Source of the DNA: JAJPXC01 sp964510535
GTDB taxonomy: Bacteria; Bacteroidota; Bacteroidia; Bacteroidales; Muribaculaceae
Length of the DNA: 49,050 nucleotides
Assembly: GCA_964510535.1 (NCBI GenBank)
Contig: CAZECG010000018.1
Coordinates: 1 to 49,050 of the forward strand
Direction: 5' to 3'
A model generated the notes under the pieces. The model worked only from the letters and a program-made list of their open reading frames with translations. It did no database searches and was not told where the DNA came from. A program made the translations under genes and the position numbers. Shown piece by piece: positions 8,918 through 17,554 of the stretch; within the stretch, counting starts at the first letter, position 1, and the number at the start of each line of letters is the position of its first letter.

Positions 8918-9137
8918 GCCAATCCACCACACACCTCACGATTCCCGCAACCAAATCTTTCTTATATAGCCTGCTCAGACAGATCTGAGTACTCAGAGGA
9001 CCCAGAGGACTCAGAGCACCCTACCTCACACAAAATCAATCACGAGGATTGATTTGCCACAAACCCCCGGGATATATCCGCATCATTCCGCAACGCAAAC
9101 GACACGCACCTCTCGATTCCCGCTAATGGCAGGATAC
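8918..9137. other. Gene-free stretch between two terminators
   Basis: This 220-base gap lies between the terminators of convergent genes. It contains a small run of imperfect tandem units around 8978-9020 (CTCAGAGGACCCAGAGGACTC) and no ORF, promoter or RNA that could be recognised. Confidence 0.5.
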
Positions 9138-9176
9138 AAAAAAAGCGACCGCCCCAAGATGACTCGGAGCGGTCGC
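9138..9176 (-). terminator. Terminator of rpmE2
   Basis: On the minus strand GCGACCGC pairs with GCGGTCGC (9176-9169 and 9152-9145), followed by seven T. It lies just after the L31 stop codon. Confidence 0.88.
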
Positions 9177-9199
9177 AAATATCGTCAGTGGAAAACTGA

Positions 9200-9457
9200 T
9201 TATTTCTTTTTGTTACGATTGCCGTAGCGGCTCATGAACTTATCAACGCGGCCGGCAGTGTCGACGAGTTTCTGCTTACCGGTGAAGAAGGGATGAGACG
9301 CGCTTGTGATTTCAAGCTTTACCAAGGGGTAAGTCACGCCATCAACTTCGATTGTTTCCTTTGAGGCAACAGTAGAGCGAGTGATAAAGATTTCGTCGTT
9401 TGACATATCTTTGAACACCACTTCGCGGTAGTTGGAGGGATGGATGTCTTTTTTCAT
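9200..9457 (-). CDS. rpmE2: Ribosomal protein L31 type B
   Basis: A protein of the large ribosomal subunit, 85 residues. It begins MKKDIHPSNYREVVFKD and contains ITSASHPFFTGKQKLVDTAGRV, which is diagnostic of L31. The two CxxC pairs of the zinc-binding A type are absent, so this is the zinc-independent B type. The C-terminus is basic as usual. It is monocistronic, with its own promoter and terminator. In other bacteria the B type is favoured under zinc limitation; no Zur operator was recognised here. Confidence 0.96.
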   Translation of the reverse strand: MKKDIHPSNYREVVFKDMSNDEIFITRSTVASKETIEVDGVTYPLVKLEITSASHPFFTGKQKLVDTAGRVDKFMSRYGNRNKKK

Positions 9458-9534
9458 CTTGTTGTTATGATTTTATCGTTTTATTAATCAATGATTTGTA
9501 TCCGCTGGTAAGGCGATTTTATCGTAATGGCTTG

Positions 9535-9564
9535 CAAATTTAGCCATTATTTTTCACCTGCCAA
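9535..9564 (-). promoter_or_regulatory. Promoter of rpmE2
   Basis: On the minus strand TTG at 9564-9562 and TAAATTTG at 9542-9535 are separated by 19 bases, a full match to the Bacteroidota consensus. It leaves a leader of about 70 bases. Confidence 0.7.
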
Positions 9565-9727
9565 AATTTTTCAATCATCTTTTGGAACTTTTTTGATCTC
9601 CGAGGCACTCCGAGGCATTTTTCATCCGCCCCGCAGCCAAACCGCGCAATCGCAATCGGTCTCGACTGATTATCACCCACATTAAGAAGATTTTTGTGAA
9701 ATTCTGTGATTTTTTTGCCCGAAACTC

Positions 9728-9757
9728 TTGCTAATTGAAAACAAATGACTACTTTTG
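9728..9757 (+). promoter_or_regulatory. Promoter of the Phe/Tyr operon
   Basis: TTG at 9728-9730 and TACTTTTG at 9750-9757 are separated by 19 bases, a full consensus match. Transcription should start near 9763, about 20 bases before the leader peptide. Confidence 0.8.
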
Positions 9758-9783
9758 CGTCACAATCTTAAGGATAAAGACAG

Positions 9784-9861
9784 ATGACACGTTTCTTTGC
9801 ATATTATTATTCATTTTTTTACTACTTTACTAAAAGCGGTAGCGGGATTTTATGTGCATAA
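9784..9861 (+). CDS. Phe/Tyr leader peptide (25 residues)
   Basis: This short ORF starts at ATG 9784, with an AAGGA-like sequence just upstream at 9770-9774, and stops at TAA 9859-9861. Residues 4-15 read FFAYYYSFFYYF: ten aromatic residues out of twelve, five Phe and five Tyr, and none elsewhere. It lies between the operon promoter and a Rho-independent terminator, immediately before the genes that make Phe and Tyr. Codons 20-24 (9841-9853) are also the 5' arm of a potential antiterminator helix. A ribosome that finishes the peptide would therefore mask that arm, and one stalled at the Phe/Tyr codons would leave it free. It resembles pheL of enterobacteria in logic, not in sequence. The peptide itself probably has no other role. 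Confidence 0.88.
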   Translation: MTRFFAYYYSFFYYFTKSGSGILCA

Positions 9862-9917
9862 CCTCAACGATTGAATGATTGACATAAATATAAAATCCCG
9901 CTCAAACGGGATTTTTT
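9841..9917 (+). promoter_or_regulatory. Transcription attenuator: antiterminator and terminator
   Basis: Two exclusive structures are visible. The antiterminator pairs 9841-9853 (AGCGGGATTTTAT) with 9890-9902 (ATAAAATCCCGCT), a perfect 13 bp helix. The terminator pairs 9893-9900 (AAATCCCG) with 9907-9914 (CGGGATTT) around a 6-base loop, and its T run continues to 9917. They share 9893-9900. The arm 9841-9853 begins 12 bases after the last Phe codon of the leader. Low charged tRNA-Phe or tRNA-Tyr should therefore favour read-through into pheA. The arrangement is seen directly; the regulation is inferred from classical amino-acid attenuators. Confidence 0.88.
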
Positions 9918-9933
9918 TATTATAGATACACAG

Positions 9934-10800
9934 ATGAATGACAAACGCAAACGAGTGACAATACAAGGCGTGGCAGGATGCTACCACGACGCAGCGGCAC
10001 GCGATTATTTTGCCGGCGACGACATCGCGACAATCCCGTGTGACTCCTTCCCCGAAATGTTTGAAGTCCTTGGCGGCGATGCCTCGCTGCTTGGCATCGT
10101 GGCCATTGAAAACACAATCGCAGGAAGCCTGCTTTACAACCACGAACTGCTCAGACAGAGCAACATGGTGGTCATAGGCGAGCACAAGATGCGCATCTCC
10201 CATGTGCTGGCCGCCCTCCCCGGCCAATCAATCGACGGCCTCACAGAAGTCAACTCCCACCCCATGGCACTGATGCAGTGCGAGCAGTTCCTACGTCGCC
10301 ACCCCAACTTAAAGGTGATCGAAGGATTTGACACCGCAGGGAGTGCGAAAGAAATCGCCGAAAAAGGGCTTATGGGCCACGCAGCCGTGTGTGGAGCCTA
10401 CGCCGCCGAACTTTACGGGCTGGAAATCCTTGAACGCGGCATCGAGACCAACAAGCGCAACTTCACGCGATTCCTCGTCATCGCCGACCCCCTGATGGCT
10501 GCCGAGCTGCGCCCCGCCGACCGCGACATCAACAAAGCGTCTATCGTGTTCACTCTCCCTCACACAAACGGCGCACTCTCCAAAGCGTTGACAATCCTCT
10601 CATTCTATGACATAAATCTGTCTAAAATCCAGTCAATGCCGATTATTGGCCGAGAATGGGAATACCGTTTCTACGTCGACCTTACGTTCGACAGCCTCGC
10701 ACGCTATCACCAGGCCATAAACGCTGTCAGGCCGCTGATTAACGACCTCAGAATTTTAGGCGAATACACCGAATTTGAATCCCGCGACAATGAAAACTAA
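9934..10800 (+). CDS. pheA: Prephenate dehydratase
   Basis: Converts prephenate to phenylpyruvate, the committed step to phenylalanine. The 288 residues comprise a catalytic domain (about 8-185) and an ACT regulatory domain (about 200-280). The catalytic domain carries IENTIAGS at 58-65 and the hallmark TRF at 178-180. The usual Phe-binding ESRP motif of the ACT domain appears as QSMP (233-236). There is no chorismate mutase domain; that activity lies two genes downstream. It is the first structural gene after the attenuator, 17 bases past its T run. Its stop overlaps the next gene's start. Confidence 0.95.
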   Translation: MNDKRKRVTIQGVAGCYHDAAARDYFAGDDIATIPCDSFPEMFEVLGGDASLLGIVAIENTIAGSLLYNHELLRQSNMVVIGEHKMRISHVLAALPGQSIDGLTEVNSHPMALMQCEQFLRRHPNLKVIEGFDTAGSAKEIAEKGLMGHAAVCGAYAAELYGLEILERGIETNKRNFTRFLVIADPLMAAELRPADRDINKASIVFTLPHTNGALSKALTILSFYDINLSKIQSMPIIGREWEYRFYVDLTFDSLARYHQAINAVRPLINDLRILGEYTEFESRDNEN

Positions 10801-11971
10801 GCCATCTATAACTCCCGCTATCCGCGTGAGCAACATTTCGGAATACTATTTTGCCCGCAAATTGCGGGAAGTGGCACGGCTGAATGCCGAAGGGGCCGAC
10901 ATCATATCAATGGCCATAGGCGGGCCCGACCGTCCGCCGCATGAATCGGTCATCGAAACCCTTTGCGACTCCGCGCGCCGCGACAACACCCACAGCTACC
11001 AGCCCGGTGGTGGCATCCCCGAGCTGCGACAAGCCTTCGCCCGGTTTTACAAACGGTGGTATGGTGTCGACATCGACCCCGCCACCGAGCTTAACCCGCT
11101 GATTGGCTCCAAAGAGGGGATTCTCCACATATCGCTCGCATTGCTCAATCCGGGCGACGGGGTGCTGGTGCCAAATCCCGGATACCCCACTTACACCTCC
11201 GCAAGTCATCTGGCAATGGCTGAGATATACCCCTACGACCTCACAGCCGAGCAAGGGTGGCTTCCCGACTTCAACGCGCTCGAACGCCTGCCGCTCGACA
11301 AAATCAAACTGATGTGGATTAACTACCCACATATGCCGACCGGCACCCGCGCCACACGCGAACTGTTTGAGCGTGTGGTCGATTTCGGTCGCCGTCACAA
11401 CATCGTCATCGCCCACGACAACCCATATAGTTTCATTCTAAACGACACACCACTGAGCATCATGCAAGTCCCCGGTGCCAAAGAAATAGCCATCGAGCTC
11501 AACTCAATGAGCAAAAGCCACAACATGGCAGGGTGGCGTATGGCGATGCTGACCTCCAACGCCGAGTTCATCCAGTGGATTGTAAAGGTGAAAAGCAATG
11601 TAGACTCAGGACAGTTCCGCCCGATGATGCTTGCCGCCGCCAAAGGCCTCGACCTCGACAGGGAATGGTATGACAGCGTCAACGCCACTTACTCCCGCCG
11701 ACGGGAAATTGTGGAGCGAATCATGACGGCCCTCGGATGCACATTCGACCCCGCGCAGAGAGGTATGTTCCTATGGGGACGCATACCCGACAGCGAACCG
11801 TCGGGAGAAGCCCTCACCGAGCGAGTGCTGCGCGACGCGCGGGTGTTCATTGCCCCGGGGTTCATCTTCGGTTCAAATGGCGACCGCTACATCAGGCTGT
11901 CGCTGTGCGCCACCGAGGAAAATCTGCTCCGCGCTCTCGACCGCATCAACAAAATGAATACAGAAAACTAA
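10790..11971 (+). CDS. Class I/II PLP-dependent aminotransferase, probably aromatic
   Basis: A fold-type I aminotransferase of 393 residues. ATG 10790 overlaps the pheA stop by 11 bases and is preferred over an in-frame TTG at 10775. PLP-binding features are visible: NYPHMPTG with N178, D210 and Y213 in AHDNPYSF, and the Schiff-base lysine K242 in SMSKSHNMAGWR. Between pheA and the DAHP synthase-chorismate mutase gene, its likely job is the final transamination of phenylpyruvate and 4-hydroxyphenylpyruvate with glutamate. By fold alone it could also be an aspartate or LL-diaminopimelate aminotransferase; the aromatic role is inferred from context. Confidence 0.88.
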   Translation: MKTKPSITPAIRVSNISEYYFARKLREVARLNAEGADIISMAIGGPDRPPHESVIETLCDSARRDNTHSYQPGGGIPELRQAFARFYKRWYGVDIDPATELNPLIGSKEGILHISLALLNPGDGVLVPNPGYPTYTSASHLAMAEIYPYDLTAEQGWLPDFNALERLPLDKIKLMWINYPHMPTGTRATRELFERVVDFGRRHNIVIAHDNPYSFILNDTPLSIMQVPGAKEIAIELNSMSKSHNMAGWRMAMLTSNAEFIQWIVKVKSNVDSGQFRPMMLAAAKGLDLDREWYDSVNATYSRRREIVERIMTALGCTFDPAQRGMFLWGRIPDSEPSGEALTERVLRDARVFIAPGFIFGSNGDRYIRLSLCATEENLLRALDRINKMNTEN

Positions 11972-11992
11972 AAACACCATAAAACTCATATT

Positions 11993-13075
11993 ATGAAAGA
12001 TTTGTTACCGATTGAGATACCGGGACTTGACCCCGAGAAACCACTCATAATCGCCGGGCCATGCAGCGCGGAGTCAGAAGAACAAGTGCTGGAGACAGCT
12101 AAAGAACTCGCCGCTTGCGGCATCAAAGTGTTCAGGGCGGGCATCTGGAAACCGCGCACCAAACCGGGCGGCTTTGAGGGTGTCGGCGCACCGGGACTGG
12201 AGTGGCTCAAAAAAGTCAAAGAGACAACCGGGATGCTGACAGCCACCGAAGTCGCCACCAAACAGCACGTCACCGACGCGCTCGCCGCCGGAATCGACAT
12301 TCTCTGGATAGGCGCGCGCACATCGGCCAACCCCTTCGCCGTGCAGGAGATAGCCGACGCCATTAAAAACGCCGGAGCCACCGACATACCCCTGCTGGTT
12401 AAAAACCCGGTCAACCCCGACCTCGAGCTATGGGTTGGCGCTATGCAACGCTTCTATAACGCCGGCATTCGCCGCCTGGGCGCTATCCACCGCGGCTTCA
12501 GCGCCTACGGCAAGCACCTATACCGCAATATGCCGCAATGGCACATCCCCACCGAGTTGCGCTTGCGCTACCCTTCGCTGCCCATCATCTGCGACCCCAG
12601 CCACATCGGCGGTAAACGCGAACTCATCGCACCGCTGTCGCAACAAGCACTCGATATGGGTTTCAACGGCCTCATCGTCGAGAGCCACTGCAACCCCGAC
12701 TGCGCTCTTAGCGACGCCTCGCAACAGGTCACACCCGAGATACTAAACTTTATTCTCAACACCCTCGTTATCCGCGACAGCAAGCAGTCGACCGAAAGCC
12801 TCACATTGCTGCGCCAGCAAATCGACCAAATCGACAACGAATTGCTTGAGATTCTAAGCAAACGGCTCAGAGTATGCCGCGAGATAGGTCAATACAAGAA
12901 GGAGCACCGTATGCAAGTGGTGCAGCCGAATCGTTACAACGACATCCTTCACGGGCGCGTGGCAGTCGCCGAGGAAATGGGCTTGGGGGCTGACTTCATG
13001 CGCACAGTCCTTCTCGCCATCCACGACGAGTCGGTGCGCCAACAGATTGAAGTGATTAACGACCGCGCCCGTTAG
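11993..13075 (+). CDS. Bifunctional 3-deoxy-7-phosphoheptulonate synthase / chorismate mutase
   Basis: Combines the first shikimate-pathway reaction (PEP plus erythrose 4-phosphate to DAHP) with chorismate to prephenate. The N-terminal ~255 residues are a type I-beta DAHP/KDO8P synthase barrel (AGPCSAES near the start, FRAGIWKPRTKPGGFEG, a KNPVNPDLELWVGA strand and CDPSHIGGKR). The C-terminal ~90 residues are an AroQ-type chorismate mutase with LRQQIDQIDNELLEILSKR and a following IGQYKKEH segment. Such fusions are common in Bacteroidota and let the mutase domain bring prephenate feedback to DAHP synthase. It lies 21 bases after the aminotransferase. Symbols aroF/aroG/aroA(G) are used variously, so none is assigned. 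Confidence 0.94.
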   Translation: MKDLLPIEIPGLDPEKPLIIAGPCSAESEEQVLETAKELAACGIKVFRAGIWKPRTKPGGFEGVGAPGLEWLKKVKETTGMLTATEVATKQHVTDALAAGIDILWIGARTSANPFAVQEIADAIKNAGATDIPLLVKNPVNPDLELWVGAMQRFYNAGIRRLGAIHRGFSAYGKHLYRNMPQWHIPTELRLRYPSLPIICDPSHIGGKRELIAPLSQQALDMGFNGLIVESHCNPDCALSDASQQVTPEILNFILNTLVIRDSKQSTESLTLLRQQIDQIDNELLEILSKRLRVCREIGQYKKEHRMQVVQPNRYNDILHGRVAVAEEMGLGADFMRTVLLAIHDESVRQQIEVINDRAR

Positions 13076-13111
13076 TTGTGCGACATTCCATAAATGAACT
13101 GATTAAGAAAA

Positions 13112-13885
13112 ATGAAAATTCTGATTATAGGAGCGGGGAAAATGGGCTCATTCTTCTGCGACCTGCTCTCTTTCAGCCACGACGTGGCCATTTACGACAC
13201 TGACCCACGGCGGTTGAGATTCACTTTCAACTGTCGGAGGTTCTCCCAACTCGACGAGATTGACAGTTTCGCACCCGAAATGGTCATCAATGCCGCCACA
13301 GTGAAATACACCATCGACGCCTTTCGAAAGGTGCTCCCCCACCTCACTAAAAGCTGCATACTTAGCGACATAGCCTCAGTAAAAACCGGGTTGCCTGAAT
13401 TTTACGCCGAAGCCGGACACCCATTCGTGTCGACCCACCCTATGTTTGGACCCACATTCGCGTCTCTCAGCAATCTCGCCGACGAAAACGCCGTGATTAT
13501 CACCGAGAGCGACCATCTCGGAAAGGTATTCTTCCGCGACCTATACAACCAGTTACACCTACACATCGAAGAGTACAGCTTCGCCGAACACGACGCCACG
13601 ACAGCCTACTCCCTATCCATCCCATTCGCTGCAACGCTCATGTTCGCCGGAATCATGAAACATCAAGATGCGCCGGGCACCACATTCAAACGCCACATGG
13701 CCATCGCCCGAGGGCTGATGTCGGAAGATGACTTCCTGATAAGCGAAATCCTTTTCAATCCCAACACTCCCGCCCAGCTGGAACGGATGCAGGAGAGGTT
13801 GGCCGAACTGAAAGAGATTATCGACCGCCGCGATTCGCCAGCCATGAAACAATACCTTAACGAAGTGAGGGAGCGCATCAAATAG
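13112..13885 (+). CDS. tyrA: Prephenate dehydrogenase
   Basis: Oxidative decarboxylation of prephenate to 4-hydroxyphenylpyruvate for tyrosine. The 257-residue protein starts with a Rossmann dinucleotide motif GAGKMG (7-12) and has the TyrA signature STHPMFGPTFAS at about residues 108-119, with the catalytic-type His. At 257 residues it is short, with no C-terminal ACT domain, so feedback control may rest on the attenuator and other enzymes. It is the last gene of the operon. The terminator stem begins inside the last codons and includes the stop codon. Confidence 0.93.
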   Translation: MKILIIGAGKMGSFFCDLLSFSHDVAIYDTDPRRLRFTFNCRRFSQLDEIDSFAPEMVINAATVKYTIDAFRKVLPHLTKSCILSDIASVKTGLPEFYAEAGHPFVSTHPMFGPTFASLSNLADENAVIITESDHLGKVFFRDLYNQLHLHIEEYSFAEHDATTAYSLSIPFAATLMFAGIMKHQDAPGTTFKRHMAIARGLMSEDDFLISEILFNPNTPAQLERMQERLAELKEIIDRRDSPAMKQYLNEVRERIK

Positions 13886-13902
13886 CGCTCCCTCACCGTT
13901 TT
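13865..13902 (+). terminator. Terminator of the Phe/Tyr operon
   Basis: GTGAGGGAGCGC (13865-13876) pairs perfectly with GCGCTCCCTCAC (13885-13896), followed by CGTTTTAT. The stem overlaps the final tyrA codons and stop. Confidence 0.85.
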
Positions 13903-13918
13903 ATAGAAATATCGAGAT

Positions 13919-16609
13919 TTAATTACGGTCGAGCAGACGGCGCAATTCGCCAATCCACAACACCAACGATGTCGAGGCTATCACTACAAGCCAATCGACC
14001 GCTTTGAGCGGCACAACGTTAAAGAAGCTACCTCCGAACGTGACGATGATGAACTGACCGACGACTATAACCAAAGCGATTAGCACGAACTCGGAACAGT
14101 GAGCGAAGTGGAACGCGCTACGATGGCTCTCAAACGCCTTGGCGTTAAACATATTCCAGAACTGGAGCATGACAAACGTCGTGAAGAAAAGGCTAAGTTC
14201 ATAGGGTGACAGACCGTCGTACGCCCCGATTTGCGGATGAAGCAACTGCAATGATGAAGTTATCTGACTGTGTTCCATCACCCACAACAGGCCGAGCAGT
14301 ACAACAAAAAACACGCCCCCGGTGACCACTATGTTCAACTTCATCAGCGGGTCTATGATAAACGCGTTGCGGTCACGGGGTGGGTCGGCCATCACTTTCG
14401 GCGACGGGGGCAGCGACGCAAGCCCCATGGCAGCGAACGTATCCATTATCAGGTTGACCCACAACATCTGAGTGACAGTCAGCGGAGACTCAGTGCCCAT
14501 GAATGCGCCGAAAAGCACTATCAGGCACGCCACCACATTGACCGTCAGCTGGAAAAGCACAAATCGCTGTATGTTCTTATAAAGCGACCGGCCCCACATG
14601 ACAGCGCGGCCTATGCTGGTAAACGAATTGTCGATAATTGTTATGTCGCTGGCCTCCTTGGCAACCGATGTGCCGTCACCCATCGACAGCCCCACCTGGG
14701 CTGCCTTCAACGCCGGAGCGTCGTTGGTGCCGTCGCCGGTGACTGCCACCACCTCGCCACGCTGTTGAAGCGTCTCCACAAGGCGTTTTTTATCGAGCGG
14801 ACGAGCGCGGGCGATTATCTTCAGGTCGTCAATGCGCTCATGCAACTCATCGTCGCTGAGAGCCGCAAATTCAGGCCCTGTGATGACTTCATCGCCACCT
14901 GTTTCATCCGCGCCAAGCAAACCTATCTGACGCCCTATCTCACTCGCCGTACCGATGGTATCGCCGGTGACGATTTTAATGGCGATTCCCGCATCGACAC
15001 ACTCCTTGACCGCAGCGGGGACATCGGAGCGCACAGGGTCAGAGATGGCAACCACACCAAGCAGTGTCAGATTGTCGGCTATCACGCGACCGTCGGCAAT
15101 TGGAGTCTCACCCGCCGAAAGCGTCTTATAAGCAAATCCAAGAGTGCGCATGGCCCTCGACTGATAACCGGCTAACCTATCGGCGACATCATCCTTCTTA
15201 ACTCCGCCATCGGCTGCCGAGCAAATACCCATGACGATTTCAGGAGCACCCTTGACATACAGCACCCTCTCACCGTCCGGGCGGCTGATTACGGTAGCCA
15301 TATATTTGCGCTCTGTCGAGAAAGGCAACGTCTCCGTCACCATAGCCGACCCGCGCAACGTCGCATAGTCGATTCCCGCAGCCTTCAGCCACAGCAGCAA
15401 AGCACCCTCGGTTGGATTACCCAACGCAACAGGTTTCGACGGGTCGCTCATGTCGAGTTCGGCAGTAGAGTTGACGGCTATCCCCTCAACCACAAGCCGG
15501 CTTTCGGGGTTATCGCCAAGCACACCCCCCGGAAGCCCGAAGAAGTCAGCTTCGGCGACCTGCATACGGTTTTGCGTCAACGTCCCCGTCTTGTCGGTAC
15601 ATATCACGGTCGCCGCCCCCATCGTCTCGCAGGCGTGCATCTTACGCACGAGGTTGTTTGTCTTAAGCATACGCCTCATGCTATAAGCAAGGCTGAGCGT
15701 CACCGCCATCGGCAACCCCTCAGGAACGGCCACCACTATCAGCGCGACAGCTATCATCACCGTCTGTAAAGCGTATGAGATAAATTCAAACCAATCAGAC
15801 ACACCGCCATTTTCAACAAAATACATCACCACGCGTCCGACAACGACAAGCAAAGCGATTCCGTAGGTGATTCGGGTTATCAGCTTACCAAGACGGTCGA
15901 GCTGCTCGTTGAGCGGGGTCTTGACGCTATTGTCAATCCGGGCGGCTTCAAACACTTTGCCATTTTCGGTAGCGTCACCGACCGCCAGCACTTTGGCTAT
16001 TCCGTGCCCCTCCATCACTTTTGTGCCGCGCATCACGCGGTCTGTCGGGAAAGTCGCCTCAGGGTCGGCGTCGGCCGGGTCGGCCGATTTGTGACACAGC
16101 GGCTCGCCGGTGAGCGTCGACTCGTCGACACTTAGCGATGTCGCGCTCAGCAGCTCGGCATCCGCCGGGACCTCCTCGCCGGTGTCAAGCACAACTATAT
16201 CGCCGACTACTACATCGCGGCGCGGTATGGCGGTGATTATCCCACCATTGCGTATCACCTTGACCGGCTCATCGTCATTGACCTTGTTCAATATGGAAAA
16301 CTCCCTGTCGGCCCTCAACTCAAAATAAAATGACAGCCCCGTTGCAAGGATAATAGCAGCGAAAATACCGACGGGTTCGAAGAAGACACCAGTACCCTGA
16401 CCTTGCCCCCAATATTCATAGCATGATATTCCGATTGAAAGCACCCCGGCCACAAGAAGTATTATTATCAGCGGGTCGCGGAATTTGTCAATAAACAATT
16501 TCCATAGCGGTTCTTTGGCCGCCGGGGTAAGCACATTGCATCCCCATTTAGCTCGACTTTCGACTACCTCTTTGTCAGTCAGACCAATATATCTATTTTC
16601 CTTTTCCAT
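13919..16609 (-). CDS. P-type Ca2+-translocating ATPase (PMCA-like)
   Basis: An integral inner-membrane pump of 896 residues that uses ATP to move cations, most likely exporting Ca2+. It has an N-terminal cation-ATPase domain, the actuator TGEP at about 167-170, the M4 motif PEGLP at about 296-300 (typical of Ca2+ pumps), and the phosphorylation motif DKTGTLTQ with D339. The hinge motif TGDGTNDAPALK follows, with six C-terminal hydrophobic segments including the M5-M6 region. Length and order match the PMCA-type family found in Bacteroidales. It ends 33 bases from tyrA in convergent orientation and is divergent from the SIMPL gene. Confidence 0.92.
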   Translation of the reverse strand: MEKENRYIGLTDKEVVESRAKWGCNVLTPAAKEPLWKLFIDKFRDPLIIILLVAGVLSIGISCYEYWGQGQGTGVFFEPVGIFAAIILATGLSFYFELRADREFSILNKVNDDEPVKVIRNGGIITAIPRRDVVVGDIVVLDTGEEVPADAELLSATSLSVDESTLTGEPLCHKSADPADADPEATFPTDRVMRGTKVMEGHGIAKVLAVGDATENGKVFEAARIDNSVKTPLNEQLDRLGKLITRITYGIALLVVVGRVVMYFVENGGVSDWFEFISYALQTVMIAVALIVVAVPEGLPMAVTLSLAYSMRRMLKTNNLVRKMHACETMGAATVICTDKTGTLTQNRMQVAEADFFGLPGGVLGDNPESRLVVEGIAVNSTAELDMSDPSKPVALGNPTEGALLLWLKAAGIDYATLRGSAMVTETLPFSTERKYMATVISRPDGERVLYVKGAPEIVMGICSAADGGVKKDDVADRLAGYQSRAMRTLGFAYKTLSAGETPIADGRVIADNLTLLGVVAISDPVRSDVPAAVKECVDAGIAIKIVTGDTIGTASEIGRQIGLLGADETGGDEVITGPEFAALSDDELHERIDDLKIIARARPLDKKRLVETLQQRGEVVAVTGDGTNDAPALKAAQVGLSMGDGTSVAKEASDITIIDNSFTSIGRAVMWGRSLYKNIQRFVLFQLTVNVVACLIVLFGAFMGTESPLTVTQMLWVNLIMDTFAAMGLASLPPSPKVMADPPRDRNAFIIDPLMKLNIVVTGGVFFVVLLGLLWVMEHSQITSSLQLLHPQIGAYDGLSPYELSLFFTTFVMLQFWNMFNAKAFESHRSAFHFAHCSEFVLIALVIVVGQFIIVTFGGSFFNVVPLKAVDWLVVIASTSLVLWIGELRRLLDRN

Positions 16610-16776
16610 TTCAGCTGTTTTAAAGCGTAAAATTACTCATTTAACCACTAACCGACACACATCAACCGATTAAATTTTTATTAAGCATAACTAAACTTTG
16701 AATAATCATTATTGTCATTATAATTATAACATGGATAGCACCGACACAATCAAACATTAATTAAACTCATCAAGAA

Positions 16777-17472
16777 ATGGAAATCTTCAAAAAAACATTG
16801 CCGGCCCTGCTCATCGCCGTCGGCATCGTGACACTCGGATTGTGCATTAAAGCAGGTATCGACAACGTGGCATTCCGTGACCGCGAAGTAACAGTGAGAG
16901 GGCTTGCCGAACGCGAAGTCCAGGCCGACCTCGTCACATGGCCTATAACCTACAGTCTTGCCGCAAACGACCTTGTGACCATCTATAACCAGATGAACGC
17001 CAACAACGACATTATAGTCAAATTCCTTACGTCTAACGGCATCAGCAGCGATGAAATATCGGTAAACCCGCCCGACGCATACGACGCTGCGACAAATCGT
17101 TACCGCTCCGACTCCTTCTCCTACAACTACTCCCTCAACTGCACAGTTACCGTGACCACCAAAAAGGTCGAAAAGGTGAGACAGCTCCTGAACCGCCAAG
17201 CCGAGCTAATCAAGGAAGGAATCGCTTTCTCCAACTCCTACATCAACTATCAGTTCACGGGGCTTAACTCCATCAAACCCGAAATGATAGCCGAGGCGAC
17301 CAAAAACGCACGCGCCGCAGCCGACAGGTTCGCAGCCGACAGCGAAAGCCATATAGGAAAAATCAAAACCGCCTCACAAGGGCAATTCTCAATCGAAGAC
17401 AGCGACTCAAGCACCCCATTCATCAAAAAAGTGCGCGTCGTTTCCACCATCGTCTACTATCTCGAAGACTAA
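16777..17472 (+). CDS. SIMPL (DUF541) domain protein
   Basis: A 231-residue envelope protein with one N-terminal hydrophobic segment (about 7-26), which acts as an anchor or uncleaved signal. The SIMPL domain that follows is recognisable by 'VTVRGLAEREVQADLVTWPI' and the later 'ARAAADRFAADSE' helix. Bacterial relatives (for example E. coli YggE) have been linked to oxidative stress, but the biochemical role is not established. It is divergent from the Ca2+ ATPase and convergent with dcp, so it is probably transcribed alone. Confidence 0.88.
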   Translation: MEIFKKTLPALLIAVGIVTLGLCIKAGIDNVAFRDREVTVRGLAEREVQADLVTWPITYSLAANDLVTIYNQMNANNDIIVKFLTSNGISSDEISVNPPDAYDAATNRYRSDSFSYNYSLNCTVTVTTKKVEKVRQLLNRQAELIKEGIAFSNSYINYQFTGLNSIKPEMIAEATKNARAAADRFAADSESHIGKIKTASQGQFSIEDSDSSTPFIKKVRVVSTIVYYLED

Positions 17473-17494
17473 TCCCCCATCTATCTATAACACG

Positions 17495-17532
17495 GCAATC
17501 CCCCAAATCTCAAAAAAGGTTCGGGGGATTGC
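17495..17532. terminator. Putative shared terminator between the SIMPL gene and dcp
   Basis: GCAATCCCCC (17495-17504) pairs with GGGGGATTGC (17523-17532) around an A-rich loop. It sits between convergent stop codons. No strong T run follows on either strand. Confidence 0.6.
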
Positions 17533-17554
17533 TGTCGTATGTGGTAAATCGGGA

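Noticed and set aside
8978..9020. Short tandem CTCAGAG/GACCCAGAG units
   Set aside because: Only a few imperfect units between two terminators; no spacer structure of a CRISPR array and no link to a gene.
14270..15175. A 301-codon plus-strand ORF inside the Ca2+ ATPase gene
   Set aside because: It is the antisense shadow of a well-supported P-type ATPase. The His/Arg/Gln-rich translation has no domain features.
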